Assembly: GCF_963678635.1 (NCBI RefSeq)
Contig: NC_087062.1
Coordinates: 34,684,052-34,748,051, forward strand
Source: Symsagittifera roscoffensis
Lineage: Eukaryota; Xenacoelomorpha; Acoela; Convolutidae
DNA length: 64,000 bases
Direction of reading: 5' to 3'
Shown here: one piece after another, positions 45,201 to 60,192 of the stretch
Position numbering within the stretch: the stretch's first letter is position 1
Layout of the letters: every line of letters starts with the position of its first letter
Translations under genes and position numbers: made by a program
The notes under the pieces: model-generated
The model's input: the letters and a program-made list of their open reading frames with translations, nothing else
Told to the model about the DNA's origin: nothing
The model's database searches: none

Positions 45201-47410
45201 TTTTCCTCGCCGTTTTACCTTTTTTGAGTTACTTTTTGCCGTTTTTCCGATTGCGTTTGCGATGTTTTGCATTGCTCCTGCGTAAATTCCAGTTTCTTGG
45301 TTGCTACCACACAGTTGACCTGCGCATGTGACGACAAAAATCTTTAACCGGCATTCTATCGTTTGTTTCATTACGTTTTGTCGACAAAGTTATCACTTAA
45401 CGAATTTTTTGTTCAGCAATTTTGCAGTCTTTCCGAAGAGCGTTGCAAAAATGTAGTCGAAATCTTTATCACAAATAGTGTTTGTTTAGTAACTCGAGAA
45501 CTACTGAACTACTTTTTTTTTTGTTTTTTTTTGGTTCGACTATTTGACTAATCCCATTCCGGTCTGCAGAGAACTTTTCAAAAACCTTTCCAACCCTTCT
45601 ACTTTGAATTTTCTCCCTGTTTGTTCATTTACTGTTTGTGAAGTTAGTTTAACTTGGACTCGTAAGCTTATATGTTGCGATCATAGACCCTTCTAGTTTA
45701 TTGGTTTTGACCCTTTAGACCGGAAGAGTATCGAGCAATAGTTTCCTCACCGTCCATATCCGGAAGGATACCTTAACATTCAAAGCCGAATGGTCAGCAA
45801 TTGACACTTTAACGTCCGCGTCCGGAGGCATACCTAAACCGTCGATCCGAAAGGCTCAGCAATATACCGATCACCGTCCGCGTCCGGAGGGATATCTAAA
45901 CCGTCAATCTGAAAAGCTAAGCAATAGACCGATCACCGTCCGCGTCCGGAGGGATATCTAAACCGTCAATCTGAAAAGCTAAGCAATAGACCGATCACCG
46001 TCCGCGTCCGGAGGGATACCTAAACCGTCAATCTGAAAGGCTCAGCAATAGACCGATCACGTCCGCGTCCGGAGGTATACCTAAACCGTCAATCTGAAAG
46101 GCTCAGCAAAAGACCGATCACGTCCGCGTCCGGAGGGATACCTAAACCGTCGATTCGAAAGGCTCAGCAATAGACCGATCACCGTCCGCGTCCGGAGGGA
46201 TACCTAAACCGTCGATTCGAAAGGCTCTGCAATAGACCGATCATCGTCCGCGTCCGGAGGGATATCTAAACCGTCAATCTGAAAAACTCAGCAATAGACA
46301 GATCACCTTCCGCGTCCGGAGGGATACCTAAACCGTCAATCTGAAAGGCTCAGCAATAGACCGATCTCGTCCGCGTCCGGAGGCATGTTAAACTGTCGAT
46401 CCGAAAGGATCAGCAAAAGACCGATCACGTCCGCGTCCGGAGGGATACCTAAACCGTCGATTCGAAAGGCTCAGCAATAGACCGATCACCGTCCGCGTCC
46501 GGAGGGATACCTAAACCGTCGATTCGAAAGGCTCTGCAATAGACCGATCATCGTCCGCGTCCGGAGGGATATCTAAACCGTCAATCTGAAAAACTCAGCA
46601 ATAGACAGATCACCTTCCGCGTCCGGAGGGATACCTAAACCGTCAATCTGAAAGGCTCAGCAATAGACCGATCACCGTCCGCGTCCGGAGGGATATCTAA
46701 ACCGTCAATCTGAAAAGCTCAGCAATAGACCGATCACCGCCCGCGTCCGGAGAGATACCTAAACCGTCAATCTGAAAGGCTCAGCAATAGACCGATCACT
46801 TCCGCGTCCAGAGGTATACCTAAACCGTCAATCTGAAAGGCTCAGCAATAGACCGATCACGTCCGCGTCCGGAGGTATACCTAAACCGTCGATTCGAAAG
46901 GCTCTGCAATAGACCGATCACCGTCAGCGTCCGGAGGGATATCTAAACCGTCAATCTGAAAAGCTCACTAATAGACAGATCACCGTCCGCGTCCGGAGGG
47001 ATACCTAAACCATCGATCTGAAAGGCTCAGCAATAGACCGATCACCGTCCGCGTCCGGAGGGATACCTAAACCGTCAATCTGAAAGGCTCAGCAATAGAC
47101 CGATCACGTCCGCAGCAGAGGTATACCTAAACCGTCGATTCGAAAGGCTCAGCAATAGACAGATCACCGTCCGCGTCAGGAGGGATACCTAAACCACCAA
47201 TCTGAAAGGCTCAGCAATAGACCGATCACCGTCCGCGTCCGGAGGGATACATAAACCGTCAATCTGAAAGGCTCCGCAGTAGACCGATCACGTCCGCTCC
47301 AGAGATATACCTAAACCGTCGATTCGAAAGGCTCAGCAATAGACCGATCACGTTCGCGTCCGGATGTATACCTAAACAGTCGATTCGAAAGGCTCAGCAA
47401 TAGACCGATC
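39291..47410. repeat. Tandem segmental duplication, copy 2 (8,120 bp)
   Basis: ACAATTGCATACG follows satellite sequence directly at 39291, so copy 2 is joined to the satellite end of copy 1. The copy is about 180 bp longer than copy 1, the difference lying in its satellite part (around 46400-46660), where a block of units is duplicated. Its satellite continues without a break past 47410. Confidence 0.97.
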
Positions 47411-50400
47411 ACCGTCCGCGTCCGGATGGATACCTAAATCGTCAATCTGAAAAGCTCAGCAACAGACCGATCACCGTCCGCGTCAGGAGGGATACCTAAA
47501 CCATCAATCTGAAAGGCTCAGCAATAGACCGATCACCGTCCGCGTCCGGAGTGATACCTAAACCGTCAAACTGAATGGCTCAGCAATAGACCGATCACGT
47601 CCGCTCCGGAGGTATACCTAAACCGTCGATTCGAAAGGCTCTGCAATAGACCGATCACCGTCCGCGTCCGGATGGATACCTAGACCGTCAATCTGAAAAG
47701 CTCAGTAATAGACCGATCACCGTCCGCGTCCGGAGGGATACCTAAACCGTCAATCTGAAAGGCTCAGCAATAGACCGATCACGTCCGCTCCGGAGGTATA
47801 CCTAAACCGTCGATTCGAAAGGCTCTGCAATAGACAGATCACGTTCGCCTCCGGAGGTATACCTAAACAGTCGCTTCGAAAGGCTCAGCAATATACCGAT
47901 CACCGTCCGCGTCCGGATGGATACCTAAATCGTCAATCTGAAAAGCTCAGCAATAGACCGATCACGTCCGCGTCCGGAGGGATACCTAAACTGTCAATCT
48001 GAAAAGCTCAGCAATAGACCGATCACGTTCGCGTCCGGAGGTATACCTAAACCTTCGATCCGAAAGGCTCAACAATAGACCGATCATTGTCCGCATCCGG
48101 AGGGTAACTACACAGTAGATCCGAAAATCTCAGCAATAGACCGATCACCGTCCGCGTCCGGAATGATACCTAAACCGCCAAACTGAATGGCTCAGCAATA
48201 GACCGATCACGTCCGCTCCGGAGGTATACCTAAACCGTCGATTCGAAAGGCTCTGCAATAGACCGATCACCGTCCGCGTCCGGATGGATACCTAGACCGT
48301 CAATCTGAAAAGCTCAGTAATAGACCGATCACCGTCCGCGTCCAGAGGGATACCTAAACCGTCAATCTGAAAGGCTCAGCAATAGACCGATCACGTCCGC
48401 TCCGGAGGTATACCTAAACCGTCGATTCGAAAGGCTCTGCAATAGACCGATCACCGTCCGCGTCCGGATGGATACCTAGACCGTCAATCTGAAAAGCTCA
48501 GTAATAGACCGATCACCGTCCGCGTCCGGAGGGATACCTAAACCGTCAGTCTGAAAGGCTCAGCAAAAGACCGATCACGTCCGCTCCGGAGGTATACCTA
48601 AACCGTCGATTCGAAAGGCTCTGCAATAGACCGATCACGTTCGCGTCCGGAGGTATACCTAAACAGTCGATTCGAAAGGCTCAGCAATAGACCGATCACC
48701 GTCCGCGTCCGGATGGATACCTAAATCGTCTATCTGAAAAGCTCAGAAATAGAACGATCACGTCCGCGTCCGGAGGGATACCTAAACTGTCAATCTGAAA
48801 AGCTCAGCAATAGACCGATCAGGTTCGCGTCCGGAGGTATACCTAAACCGTCGATTCGAAAGGCTCAGCAATAGACCGATCACCGTCCGCGTCCAGATGG
48901 ATATCTAGACCGTCAATCTGAAAAGCTCAGCAATAGACCGATCACCGTCCGCGTCCGGATGGATACCTAAATCGTCAATCTGAAAAGCTCAGCAATAGAC
49001 CGATCACGTCCGCGTCCGGAGGGATACCTAAACTGTCAATCTGAAAGGCTCAGCAATATACCAATCACCGTCCGCGTCCGGAATGATACCTAAACCGTCA
49101 AACTGAATGGCTCAGCAATAGACCGATCACGTCCGCTCCGGAGGTAGACCTAAACCGTCGATTCGAAAGGCTTTGCAATAGACCGCTCACCGTCCACGTC
49201 CGGATGGATACCTAGACCGTCAATCTGAAAAACTCAGTAATAGACCGATCACCGTCCGCGTCCGGAGGGATACCTAAACCGTCAATCTGAAAGGCTCACC
49301 AATAAACCGATCACGTCCGCTCCGGAGGTATACCTAAACCGTCGATTCGAAAAGCTCTGCAATAGACCGATCACCGTCCGCGTCAGGAGGGATACCTAAA
49401 CCACCAATCTGAAAGGCTCAGCAATAGACCGATCACCGTCCGCGTCCGGAGGGATACATAAACCGTCAATCTGAAAGGCTCCGCAGTAGACCGATCACGT
49501 CCGCTCCAGAGATATACCTAAACCGTCGATTCGAAAGGCTCAGCAATAGACCGATCACGTTCGCGTCCGGATGTATACCTAAACAGTCGATTCGAAAGGC
49601 TCAGCAATAGACCGATCACCGTCCGCGTCCGGATGGATACCTAAATCGTCAATCTGAAAAGCTCAGCAACAGACCGATCACCGTCCGCGTCAGGAGGGAT
49701 ACCTAAACCATCAATCTGAAAGGCTCAGCAATAGACCGATCACCGTCCGCGTCCGGAGTGATACCTAAACCGTCAAACTGAATGGCTCAGCAATAGACCG
49801 ATCACGTCCGCTCCGGAGGTATACCTAAACCGTCGATTCGAAAGGCTCTGCAATAGACCGATCACCGTCCGCGTCCGGATGGATACCTAGACCGTCAATC
49901 TGAAAAGCTCAGTAATAGACCGATCACCGTCCGCGTCCGGAGGGATACCTAAACCGTCAATCTGAAAGGCTCAGCAATAGACCGATCACGTCCGCTCCGG
50001 AGGTATACCTAAACCGTCGATTCGAAAGGCTCTGCAATAGACAGATCACGTTCGCCTCCGGAGGTATACCTAAACAGTCGCTTCGAAAGGCTCAGCAATA
50101 GACCGATCACCGTCCGCGTCCGGATGGATACCTAAATCGTCAATCTGAAAAGCTCAGCAATAGACCGATCACGTCCGCGTCCGGAGGGATACCTAAACTG
50201 TCAATCTGAAAAGCTCAGCAATAGACCGATCACGTTCGCGTCCGGAGGTATACCTAAACCTTCGATCCGAAAGGCTCAACAATAGACCGATCATTGTCCG
50301 CATCCGGAGGGTAACTACACAGTAGATCCGAAAATCTCAGCAATAGACCGATCACCGTCCGCGTCCGGAATGATACCTAAACCGTCAAACTGAATGGCTC

Positions 50401-51567
50401 AGCAATAGACCGATCACGTCCGCTCCGGAGGTATACCTAAACCGTCGATTCGAAAGGCTCTGCAATAGACCGATCACCGTCCGCGTCCGGATGGATACCT
50501 AGACCGTCAATCTGAAAAGCTCAGTAATAGACCGATCACCGTCCGCGTCCAGAGGGATACCTAAACCGTCAATCTGAAAGGCTCAGCAATAGACCGATCA
50601 CGTCCGCTCCGGAGGTATACCTAAACCGTCGATTCGAAAGGCTCTGCAATAGACCGATCACCGTCCGCGTCCGGATGGATACCTAGACCGTCAATCTGAA
50701 AAGCTCAGTAATAGACCGATCACCGTCCGCGTCCGGAGGGATACCTAAACCGTCAGTCTGAAAGGCTCAGCAAAAGACCGATCACGTCCGCTCCGGAGGT
50801 ATACCTAAACCGTCGATTCGAAAGGCTCTGCAATAGACCGATCACGTTCGCGTCCGGAGGTATACCTAAACAGTCGATTCGAAAGGCTCAGCAATAGAAA
50901 GATCACCGTCCGCGTCCGGATGGATACCTAAATCGTCAATCTGAAAAGCTCAGAAATAGAACGATCACGTCCGCGTCCGGAGGGATACCTAAACTGTCAA
51001 TCTGAAAAGCTCAGCAATAGACCGATCAGGTTCGCGTCCGGAGGTATACCTAAACCGTCGATTCGAAAGGCTCAGCAATAGACCGATCACCGTCCGCGTC
51101 CAGATGGATATCTAGACCGTCAATCTGAAAAGCTCAGCAATAGACCGATCACCGTCCGCGTCCGGATGGATACCTAAATCGTCAATCTGAAAAGCTCAGC
51201 AATAGACCGATCACGTCCGCGTCCGGAGGGATACCTAAACTGTCAATCTGAAAGGCTCAGCAATATACCAATCACCGTCCGCGTCCGGAATGATACCTAA
51301 ACCGTCAAACTGAATGGCTCAGCAATAGACCGATCACGTCCGCTCCGGAGGTAGACCTAAACCGTCGATTCGAAAGGCTTTGCAATAGACCGCTCACCGT
51401 CCGCGTCCGGATGGATACCTAGACCGTCAATCTGAAAAACTCAGTAATAGACCGATCACCGTCCGCGTCCGGAGGGATACCTAAACCGTCAATCTGAAAG
51501 GCTCACCAATAAACCGATCACGTCCGCTCCGGAGGTATACCTAAACCGTCGATTCGAAAGGCTCTGC
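47154..51567 (+). repeat. 2,207-bp higher-order repeat, two copies
   Basis: Landmarks recur at exactly 2,207 bp: CGTCAGG at 47174 and 49381, the CAACAGACCG variant near 47459 and 49666, and TTGTCCGCATCCGG at 48087 and 50294. About 36 satellite units make one higher-order unit. Copies are nearly identical, much closer than adjacent monomers are to each other. Confidence 0.9.
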
Positions 51568-54500
51568 TATAGACCGATCACGTTCGCGTCCGGAGGTACA
51601 CCTAAACAGTCGATTCGAAAGGCTCAGCAATAGACCGATCACCGTCCGCGTCCGGATGGATACCTAAATCGTCAATCTGAAAAGCTCAGCAATAGACCGA
51701 TCACGTCCGCGTCCGGAGGGATACCTAAACTGTCAATCTGAAAAGCGCAGCAATAGACCGATCACGTTCGCGTCCGGAGGTATACCTAAACCGTCGATTC
51801 GAAAGGCTCAGCAATAGACCGATCACCGTCCGCGTCCAGATGGATATCTAGACCGTCAATCTGAAAAGCTCAGCAATAGACCGATCACCGTCAGCGTCCG
51901 GAGGGTTACCTAAATCGTCAATCTGAAAAGCTCAGCAATAGACCGATCACGTTCGCGTCCGGAGGTTTACCTAAACCGTCGATTCGAAAGGCTCAGCAAA
52001 AGACCGATCACCGTCCGCGTCCGGATGGATACCTAGACCGTCAATCTGAAAAACTCAGCAATAGATCGATCACCGCCCGCGTCCGGAGGGATACCTAAAC
52101 CGTCGATTCGAAAGGCTCAGCAGTAGACCGATCACCGTCCGCGTCTGGATGGATATCTAGACCGTCAATCTGAAAAGCTCAGCAATAGACCGATCACCGT
52201 CTGCGTCCGTTGGTTTACCAAAACCGTCAATCTGAAAGGCTCAGCAATAGACCGATCACGTTCGCGTCCGGAGGTATACCTAAACCTTCGATCCGAAAGG
52301 CTCAACAATAGACCGATCAATGTCCGCATCCGGATGGATACCTAAATCGTCAATCTGAAAAGCTCAGCAATAGACCGATCACCGTCCGCGTCAGGAGGGA
52401 TACTTAAACCATCAATCTGAAAGGCTCAGCAATAGACCGATCACCGTCCGCGTCCGGAATGATACCTAAACCGTCAAACTGAATGGCTCAGCAATAAACC
52501 GATCACGTCCGCTCCGGAGGTATACCTAAACCGTCGATTCGAAAGGCTCTGCTATAGACCGATCACGTTCGCGTCCGGAGGTATACCTAAACAGTCGATT
52601 CGAAAGGCTCAGCAATAGACCGATCACCGTCCGCGTCCGGATGGATACCTAAATCGTCAATCTGAAAAGCTCAGCAATAGACCGATCACGTCCGCGTCCG
52701 GAGGGATACCTAAACTGTCAATCTGAAAAGCGCAGCAATAGACCGATCACGTTCGCGTCCGGAGGTATACCTAAACCGTCGATTCGAAAGGCTCAGCAAT
52801 AGACCGATCACCGTCCGCGTCCAGATGGATATCTAGACCGTCAATCTGAAAAGCTCAGCAATAGACCGATCACCGTCAGCGTCCGGAGGGTTACCTAAAT
52901 CGTCAATCTGAAAAGCTCAGCAATAGACCGATCACGTTCGCGTCCGGAGGTTTACCTAAACCGTCGATTCGCAAGGCTCAGCAATAGACCGATCACCGTC
53001 CGCGTCCGGATGGATACCTAGACCGTCAATCTGAAAAACTCAGCAATAGACCGATCACCGCCCGCGTCCGGAGGGATACCTAAACCGTCGATTCGAAAGG
53101 CTCAGCAGTAGACCGATCACCGTCCGCGTCTGGATGGATATCTAGACCGTCAATCTGAAAAGCTCAGCAATAGACCGATCACCGTCTGCGTCCGTTGGTT
53201 TACCAAAACCGTCAATCTGAAAGGCTCAGCAATAGACCGATCACGTTCGCGTCCGGAGGTATACCTAAACCTTCGATCCGAAAGGCTCAACAATAGACCG
53301 ATCAATGTCCGCATCCGGATGGATACCTAAATCGTCAATCTGAAAAGCTCAGCAATAGACCGATCACCGTCCGCGTCAGGAGGGATACTTAAACCATCAA
53401 TCTGAAAGGCTCAGCAATAGACCGATCACCGTCCGCGTCCGGAATGATACCTAAACCGTCAAACTGAATGGCTCAGCAATAAACCGATCACGTCCGCTCC
53501 GGAGGTATACCTAAACCGTCGATTCGAAAGGCTCTGCTATAGACCAATCACGTTCGCGTCCGGAGGTATACCTAAACAGTCGATTCGAAAGGCTCAGCAA
53601 TAGACCGATCACCGTCCGCGTCCGGATGGATACCTAAATCGTTGATTCGCAAGGCTCAGCAATAGACCGATCACCGTCCGTGTCCGGATGGATACCTAGA
53701 CCGTCAATCTGAAAAACTCAGCAATAGACCGATCACCGCCCGCGTCCGGAGGGATACCTAAATCGTCAATCTGAAAAGCTCAGCAATAGACCGATCACGT
53801 CCGCGTCCGGAGGGATACCTAAACTGTCAATCTGAAAAGCGCAGCAATTGACCGATCACGTTCGCGTCCGGAGGTATACCTAAACCGTCGATTCGAAAGG
53901 CTCAGCAATAGACCGATCACCGTCCGCGTCCAGATGGATATCTAGACCGTCAATCTGAAAAGCTCAGCAATAGACCGATCACCGTCAGCGTCCGGAGGGT
54001 TACCTAAATCGTCAATCTGAAAAGCTCAGCAATAGACCGATCACGTTCGCGTCCGGAGGTTTACCTAAACCGTCGATTCGCAAGGCTCAGCAATAGACCG
54101 ATCACCGTCCGCGTCCGGATGGATACCTAGACCGTCAATCTGAAAAACTCAGCAATAGACCGATCACCGCCCGCGTCCGGAGGGATACCTAAACCGTCGA
54201 TTCGAAAGGCTCAGCAGTAGACCGATCACCGTCCGCGTCTGGATGGATATCTAGACCGTCAATCTGAAAAGCTCAGCAATAGACCGATCACCGTCTGCGT
54301 CCGTTGGTTTACCAAAACCGTCAATCTGAAAGGCTCAGCAATAGACCGATCACGTTCGCGTCCGGAGGTATACCTAAACCTTCGATCCGAAAGGCTCAAC
54401 AATAGACCGATCAATGTCCGCATCCGGATGGATACCTAAATCGTCAATCTGAAAAGCTCAGCAATAGACCGATCACCGTCCGCGTCAGGAGGGATACCTA

Positions 54501-54640
54501 AACCATCAATCTGAAAGGCTCAGCAATAGACCGATCACCGTCCGCGTCCGGAATGATACCTAAACCGTCAAACTGAATGGCTCAGCAATAGACCGATCAC
54601 GTCCGCTCCGGAGGTATACCTAAACCGTCGATTCGAAAGG
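51561..54640 (+). repeat. 985-bp higher-order repeat, three copies, the last with two extra units
   Basis: GCTCTGCTAT occurs at 51561, 52546 and 53531, a 985-bp period. CTGCGTCCGTTGG occurs at 52201, 53186 and 54295. The last interval is 1,109 bp, which is 985 plus 124, so the third copy gained two 62-bp units (near 53640-53760). Confidence 0.9.
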
Positions 54641-57600
54641 CTTTGCAATAGACCGATCACCGTCCGCGTCCGGATGGATACCTAGACCGTCAATCTGAAA
54701 AGCTCAGTAATAGACCGATCACCGTCCGCGTCCGGAGGGATACCTAAACCGTCAATCTGAAAGGCTCAGCAATAGACCGATCACGTCCGCTCCGGAGGTA
54801 TACCTAAACAGTCGATTCGAAAGGCTCTGCAATAGACCGATCACGTTCGCGTCCGGAGGTATACCTAAACAGTCGATTCGAAAGGCTCAGCAATAGACCG
54901 ATCACCGTCCGCGTCCGGATGGATACCTAAATCGTCATTCTGAAAAGCTCAGCAATAGACCGATCACGTCCGCGTCCGGAGGGATACCTAAACTGTCAAT
55001 CTGAAAAACTCAGCAATAGATCGATCACGTTCGCGTCCGGAGGTATACCTAAACCGTCGATTCGAAAGGCTCAGCAATAGACCGATCACCGTCCGCGTCC
55101 AGATGGATATCTAGACCGTCAATCTGAAAAGCTCAGCAATAGACCGATCACCGTCCGCGTCCGGAGGGATACCTAAATCGTCAATCTGAAAAGCTCAGCA
55201 ATAGACCGATCACGTCCGCGTCCGGAGGGATACCTAAACCGTCAATCTGAAAAGCTCAGCAATAGACCGATCACGTTCGCGTCCGGAGGTATACCTAAAC
55301 CGTCGATTCGAAAGGCTCAGCAATAGACCGATCACCGACCGCGTCCGGATGGATACCTAGACCGTCAATCTGAAAAGCTCAGCAATAGACCGATCACTGC
55401 CCGCGTCCGGAGGGATACCTAAACCGTCGATTCGAAAAACTCAGCAATAGACCGATCACCGTCCGCGTCTGGATGGATATCTAGACCGTCAATCTGAAAA
55501 GCTCAGTAATAGACCGATCACCGTCCGCGTCCGGATGGATACCTAGACCGTCGATTCGAAAGGCTCAGCAATAGACCGATCACCGACCGCGTCCGGATGG
55601 ATACCTAGACCGTCAATCTGAAAAGCTCAGCAATAGACCGATCACCGCCCGCGTCCGGAGGGATACCTAAACCGCCAATCTGAAAAGCTCAGCAATAGAC
55701 CGATCACGTTCGCGTCCGGAGGTATACCTAAGCCGTCGATTCGAAAGGCTCAGCAATAGACCGATCACCGTCCGCGTCCGGATGGATACCTAGACCGTCA
55801 ATCTGAAAAGCTCAGCAATAGACCGATCACCGCCCGCGTCCGGAGGGATACCTAAATTGTCAATATGAAAAGCTCAGCAATAGACCGATCACGTTCGCGT
55901 CCGGAGGTATACCTAAACCGTCGATTCGAAAGGCTCAGCAATAGACCGATCACCGTTCGCGTCTGAATGGATACCTAGACCGTCAATCTGAAAAGCTCAG
56001 CAATAGACCGATCACCGTCCGCGTCCGGAGGTATACCTAAACCGTCGATTCGAAAGGATCAGCAATAGACCGATCATGTCCGCGTCCGGAGGTATACCTA
56101 AACCGTCAGTTCGAAAGGCTCAGCAATAAGCCGAACACTGTCCGCATATGGAGGGATACCTAAACCGTCAATCTGAAAAGCTCAGCAATACACCGCTCAC
56201 CGTCCGCGTCCGGAGGATACCTAAACCGTCAATCTGAAAGGCTCAGCAATAGACCTACCACGTCCGTGACCGGAGGTATACCTAAACCGTCAATCTCGAA
56301 GGCTCAGCAATAGACCGATCACGTCCGCGTCCGGAGGTGTACCTAAACCGTCGATTCGAAAGACTCAGCAATAGACCGTCCGCGTCCGGAGGGATACCTA
56401 AACGGTCAATCTGAAAACCTCAGCAATGAACCGATCACAGTTTGCGTCCGGAGGGATACCTAAACCGTCAATCTGAAAAGCTCACAAATAGACCGATCAC
56501 GTCCGCGTCCGGGGGTATACCTAAACCATCAATCTGAAAATCTCAGCAATTGACCGATCACGTCCGCGCCCGGAGGTATACCTAAACCGTCGATTCGAAA
56601 GGCTTAGCAGTAGACCGATCATCGTCCGCGTCCGGAGGGATATCTAAACAGTCAAACTAAAAAGATCAGCAATAGACCGATCAACGTCCGCGTCCGGAGG
56701 GACACCTAAACCGTCAATCTGAAAGACTAAGCAAAAGACCGATCACGTCCGCATCCGGAGCTAAACCTAAACCGTCAATCTCAAAGGCTCAGCAACAGAC
56801 CGATCACGTCCGCGTCCGGAGGTATACCTAAATCGTCGATTCGAAAGGCTCAGCAATAGACTGTCCGCGTCCGGAGGGATACCTAAATCGTCAATCTGAA
56901 AAGCTCAGCAATAAACCGATCAGCGTCGGCATCCGGAGGGATATCTAAACCGTCAATCTGAAAAGCTCAGCAATAGACCGATCACCGTTCGCGTCCGGAG
57001 GGATACCTAAACCGTCAATCTGAAACCGATCACCGTCTGCGTCGAAGAAAAACTACACCGTAGATCCAAAAACCTCAATAATCGACCGATCACCGTCCGC
57101 AACCGAAGGGATACCTAAACCGTCGATCCGAAAGGCTCAGCAATAGAGTGATCACCGTCCGCGTCCGGAAAAATAACTGAACCGTCGATCCAAAAAGCTC
57201 AGCAACAGACCGATCACCGTCCGCGTCCGGAGGGATACCTAAACCGTCGATCCGAAAAGCTCAGCAAAAGACCGATCACAGTCCGCATCCGGAGGGATAC
57301 CTAAACCGCCAGTCAGAAAGGCTCAGCAATAGACCGATCGCGTCTGCGTCCGGAGGGATACGCAAACCGTCGATTCAAAAGGCTCAGCATTAAACCGATC
57401 ACCCTCCGCGTCCGGAGCGATAAATAAAACGTAGATTCGAACGGCTCAGCAATAGACCGATCACGGTCCGCGTCCGGACGGATACCTAAACCGTCGGTCC
57501 GAAAAGCTCAGCAAAAAACTGATCACCGTCCGCGTCCGGAGTGATAACTAAACCGTCGATACGAAAAGCTCATCAATGGACCGATCACAGTCCGCGTCAG

Positions 57601-58530
57601 GTGGTTTACCTAAACCGTCGATACGAAAGACTCAGCAATAGACCTATCACCGTCCGCCTCCGGAGGGATACCTAAATACCTAAACCGTCGATCCGAAAGA
57701 CTGAGCAATAAACCGATCACCGTCCCCGTTCGGAGTGATACCTAAACCGTTAATCTGAAGGGCTCAGCATTAAACCGATCACGTCCGCGTCCGGAGGAAT
57801 ACCTAAACCGTCGATTCAAAAGGCTCAGTAATAGACCGATCACCGTCAGCGTCGGAGAAAAAACTACACCGTAGATCCGAAAAGCTCATTAATAGACCGA
57901 TCACCGTCCACACCCGGAGGGATATCTAAACCGTCGATACGAAAGACCCAGCAATAGACTGATCACCTTTTGCGTCCGGAAGATTTACTAAACCGTCGAT
58001 CCGAAAAGCTCAGCAGTAGACCGATCACCGTCCGCGTCCGGAGGGATACCTAAACCGTCGATCCGAAAAGCTCAGCAATAGACCAATCACAGTCCGCGTC
58101 CGGAGGGATAACTAAACCGCCAATCCGAAAGGCTCAGCAAAAACCGATCACCGTCCGCGTCCGGACTGATACCTAAACCGTCAACCTGAAGGGCTCAGCA
58201 ATAAACCGATCAGTTCCGTGTCCGGAGGAATACCTAAACCATCGATTCGAAAGGCTCAGTAATATACCGATCACCGTCAGCGTCGGAGAAAAAACTACTC
58301 CGTAGATCCGAAAAGCTCATTAATAGACCGATCACCGTCCACGTCCGGAGGGATATCTAAGCCATCGAAACGAAAGGCCCAGCAATACACTGATCACCGT
58401 TCGCGTCCGGAAGATTAAATAAACCGTCGATCCGAAAAACTCAGCAATAGACCGATCACCGTCCGCGTCCGGAGGGTTACCTAAACCGTCGATCCGAAAA
58501 GCTCAGCAATAGACCGATCACAGTCCGCGT

Positions 58531-60190
58531 CCGAAGGGATACCAAAACCATCAATCTGGAAGGCTCAGCAATAGACCGATAGCGTCCGCGTCCAGAGGGA
58601 TACCTAAACCATCGATTCGATAGGCTCAGTAATATACCGACCGATCACCGTCAGCGTCGGAGAAAAAACTACACCGTAGATCCGAAAAGCTCATTAATAG
58701 ACCGATCACCGTCCACGTCTGGAGAGATATCTAAACCAACGAAACGAAAGGCCCAGCAATAGACTGATTACCCTTCGCGTCCGGAAGATTAACTAAACCG
58801 TCGATCCGAAAGCTCAGCAATAGACCGATCACCGTCCGCGTCCGGAGGGATACCTAAACCGTCGATCCGAAAAGCTCAGCAAAAGACCGATCACAGTCCG
58901 CGTCCGTAGGGATACCAAAACCATCAATCCGAAAGGCTCAGCAAAAGACCGATCACCATCCGAGTCCGGAGGGCTACCTAAACGGTCGATCCGAAACGCT
59001 CAGCAAAGGACCGATCACGTCCGCGTCCGTTGGTTTACCTAAACCGTCAATCCGAAAGGCTCAGCAATAGACCGATCACTGTCCGCGTCCGGAGCGATAC
59101 CGGAACCGTCGATCCAAAAAGCTCAGCAAAAGACTGATCACTGTCCGCGTTCGAAGGGATAACTAAACCGTCGATCCGAAAAGCTCAGCAAAAGACCGAT
59201 CACCATCCGAGTCCGGAGGGCTACCTAAACGGTCGATCCGAAACGCTCAGCAAAGGACCGATCACGTCCGCGTCCGTTGGTTTACCTAAACCGTCGATCC
59301 GAAAAACTCAGCAATAGACCGATCACCGTCCGCGTCCGGAGGGTTACCTAAACCGTCGATCCGAAAAGCTCAGCAATAGACCGATCACAGTCCGCGTCCG
59401 AAGGGATACCAAAACCATCAATCTGGAAGGCTCAGCAATAGACCGATAGCGTCCGCGTCCAGAGGGATACCTAAACCATCGATTCGATAGGCTCAGTAAT
59501 ATACCGACCGATCACCGTCAGCGTCGGAGAAAAAACTACACCGTAGATCCGAAAAGCTCATTAATAGACCGATCACCGTCCACGTCTGGAGAGATATCTA
59601 AACCAACGAAACGAAAGGCCCAGCAATAGACTGATTACCCTTCGCGTCCGGAAGATTAACTAAACCGTCGATCCGAAAAGCTCAGCAATAGACCGATCAC
59701 CGTCCGCGTCCGGAGGGATACCTAAACCGTCGATCCGAAAAGCTCAGCAAAAGACCGATCACAGTCCGCGTCCGTTGGTTTACCTAAACCGTCAATCCGA
59801 AAGGCTCAGCAATAGACCGATCACTGTCCGCGTCCGGAGCGATACCGGAACCGTCGATCCAAAAAGCTCAGCAAAAGACTGATCACTGTCCGCGTTCGAA
59901 GGGATAACTAAACCGTCGATCCGAAAAGCTCAGCAAAAGACCGATCACCATCCGAGTCCGGAGGGCTACCTAAACGGTCGATCCGAAACGCTCAGCAAAG
60001 GACCGATCACGTCCGCGTCCGTTGGTTTACCTAAACCGTCAATCCGAAAGGCTCAGCAATAGACTGATCACCGTCCGTGTCCGGAGGGATAACTTAACCG
60101 TCGATACGAAATGCGCAGCCATAGACTGATGGTCATCCGCTTCCGGAGTGATACCTAAAACCGTCCGTCCGAAACTCTCAGGAATAGACC
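58531..60190 (+). repeat. 867-bp higher-order repeat
   Basis: The variant CCGAAGGGATACC...ATCTGGAAGG unit is at 58531 and again at 59398, an 867-bp spacing, with matching neighbours including the GTCGGAGAAAAAACTAC unit on both sides. Confidence 0.8.
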
Positions 60191-60192
60191 GA

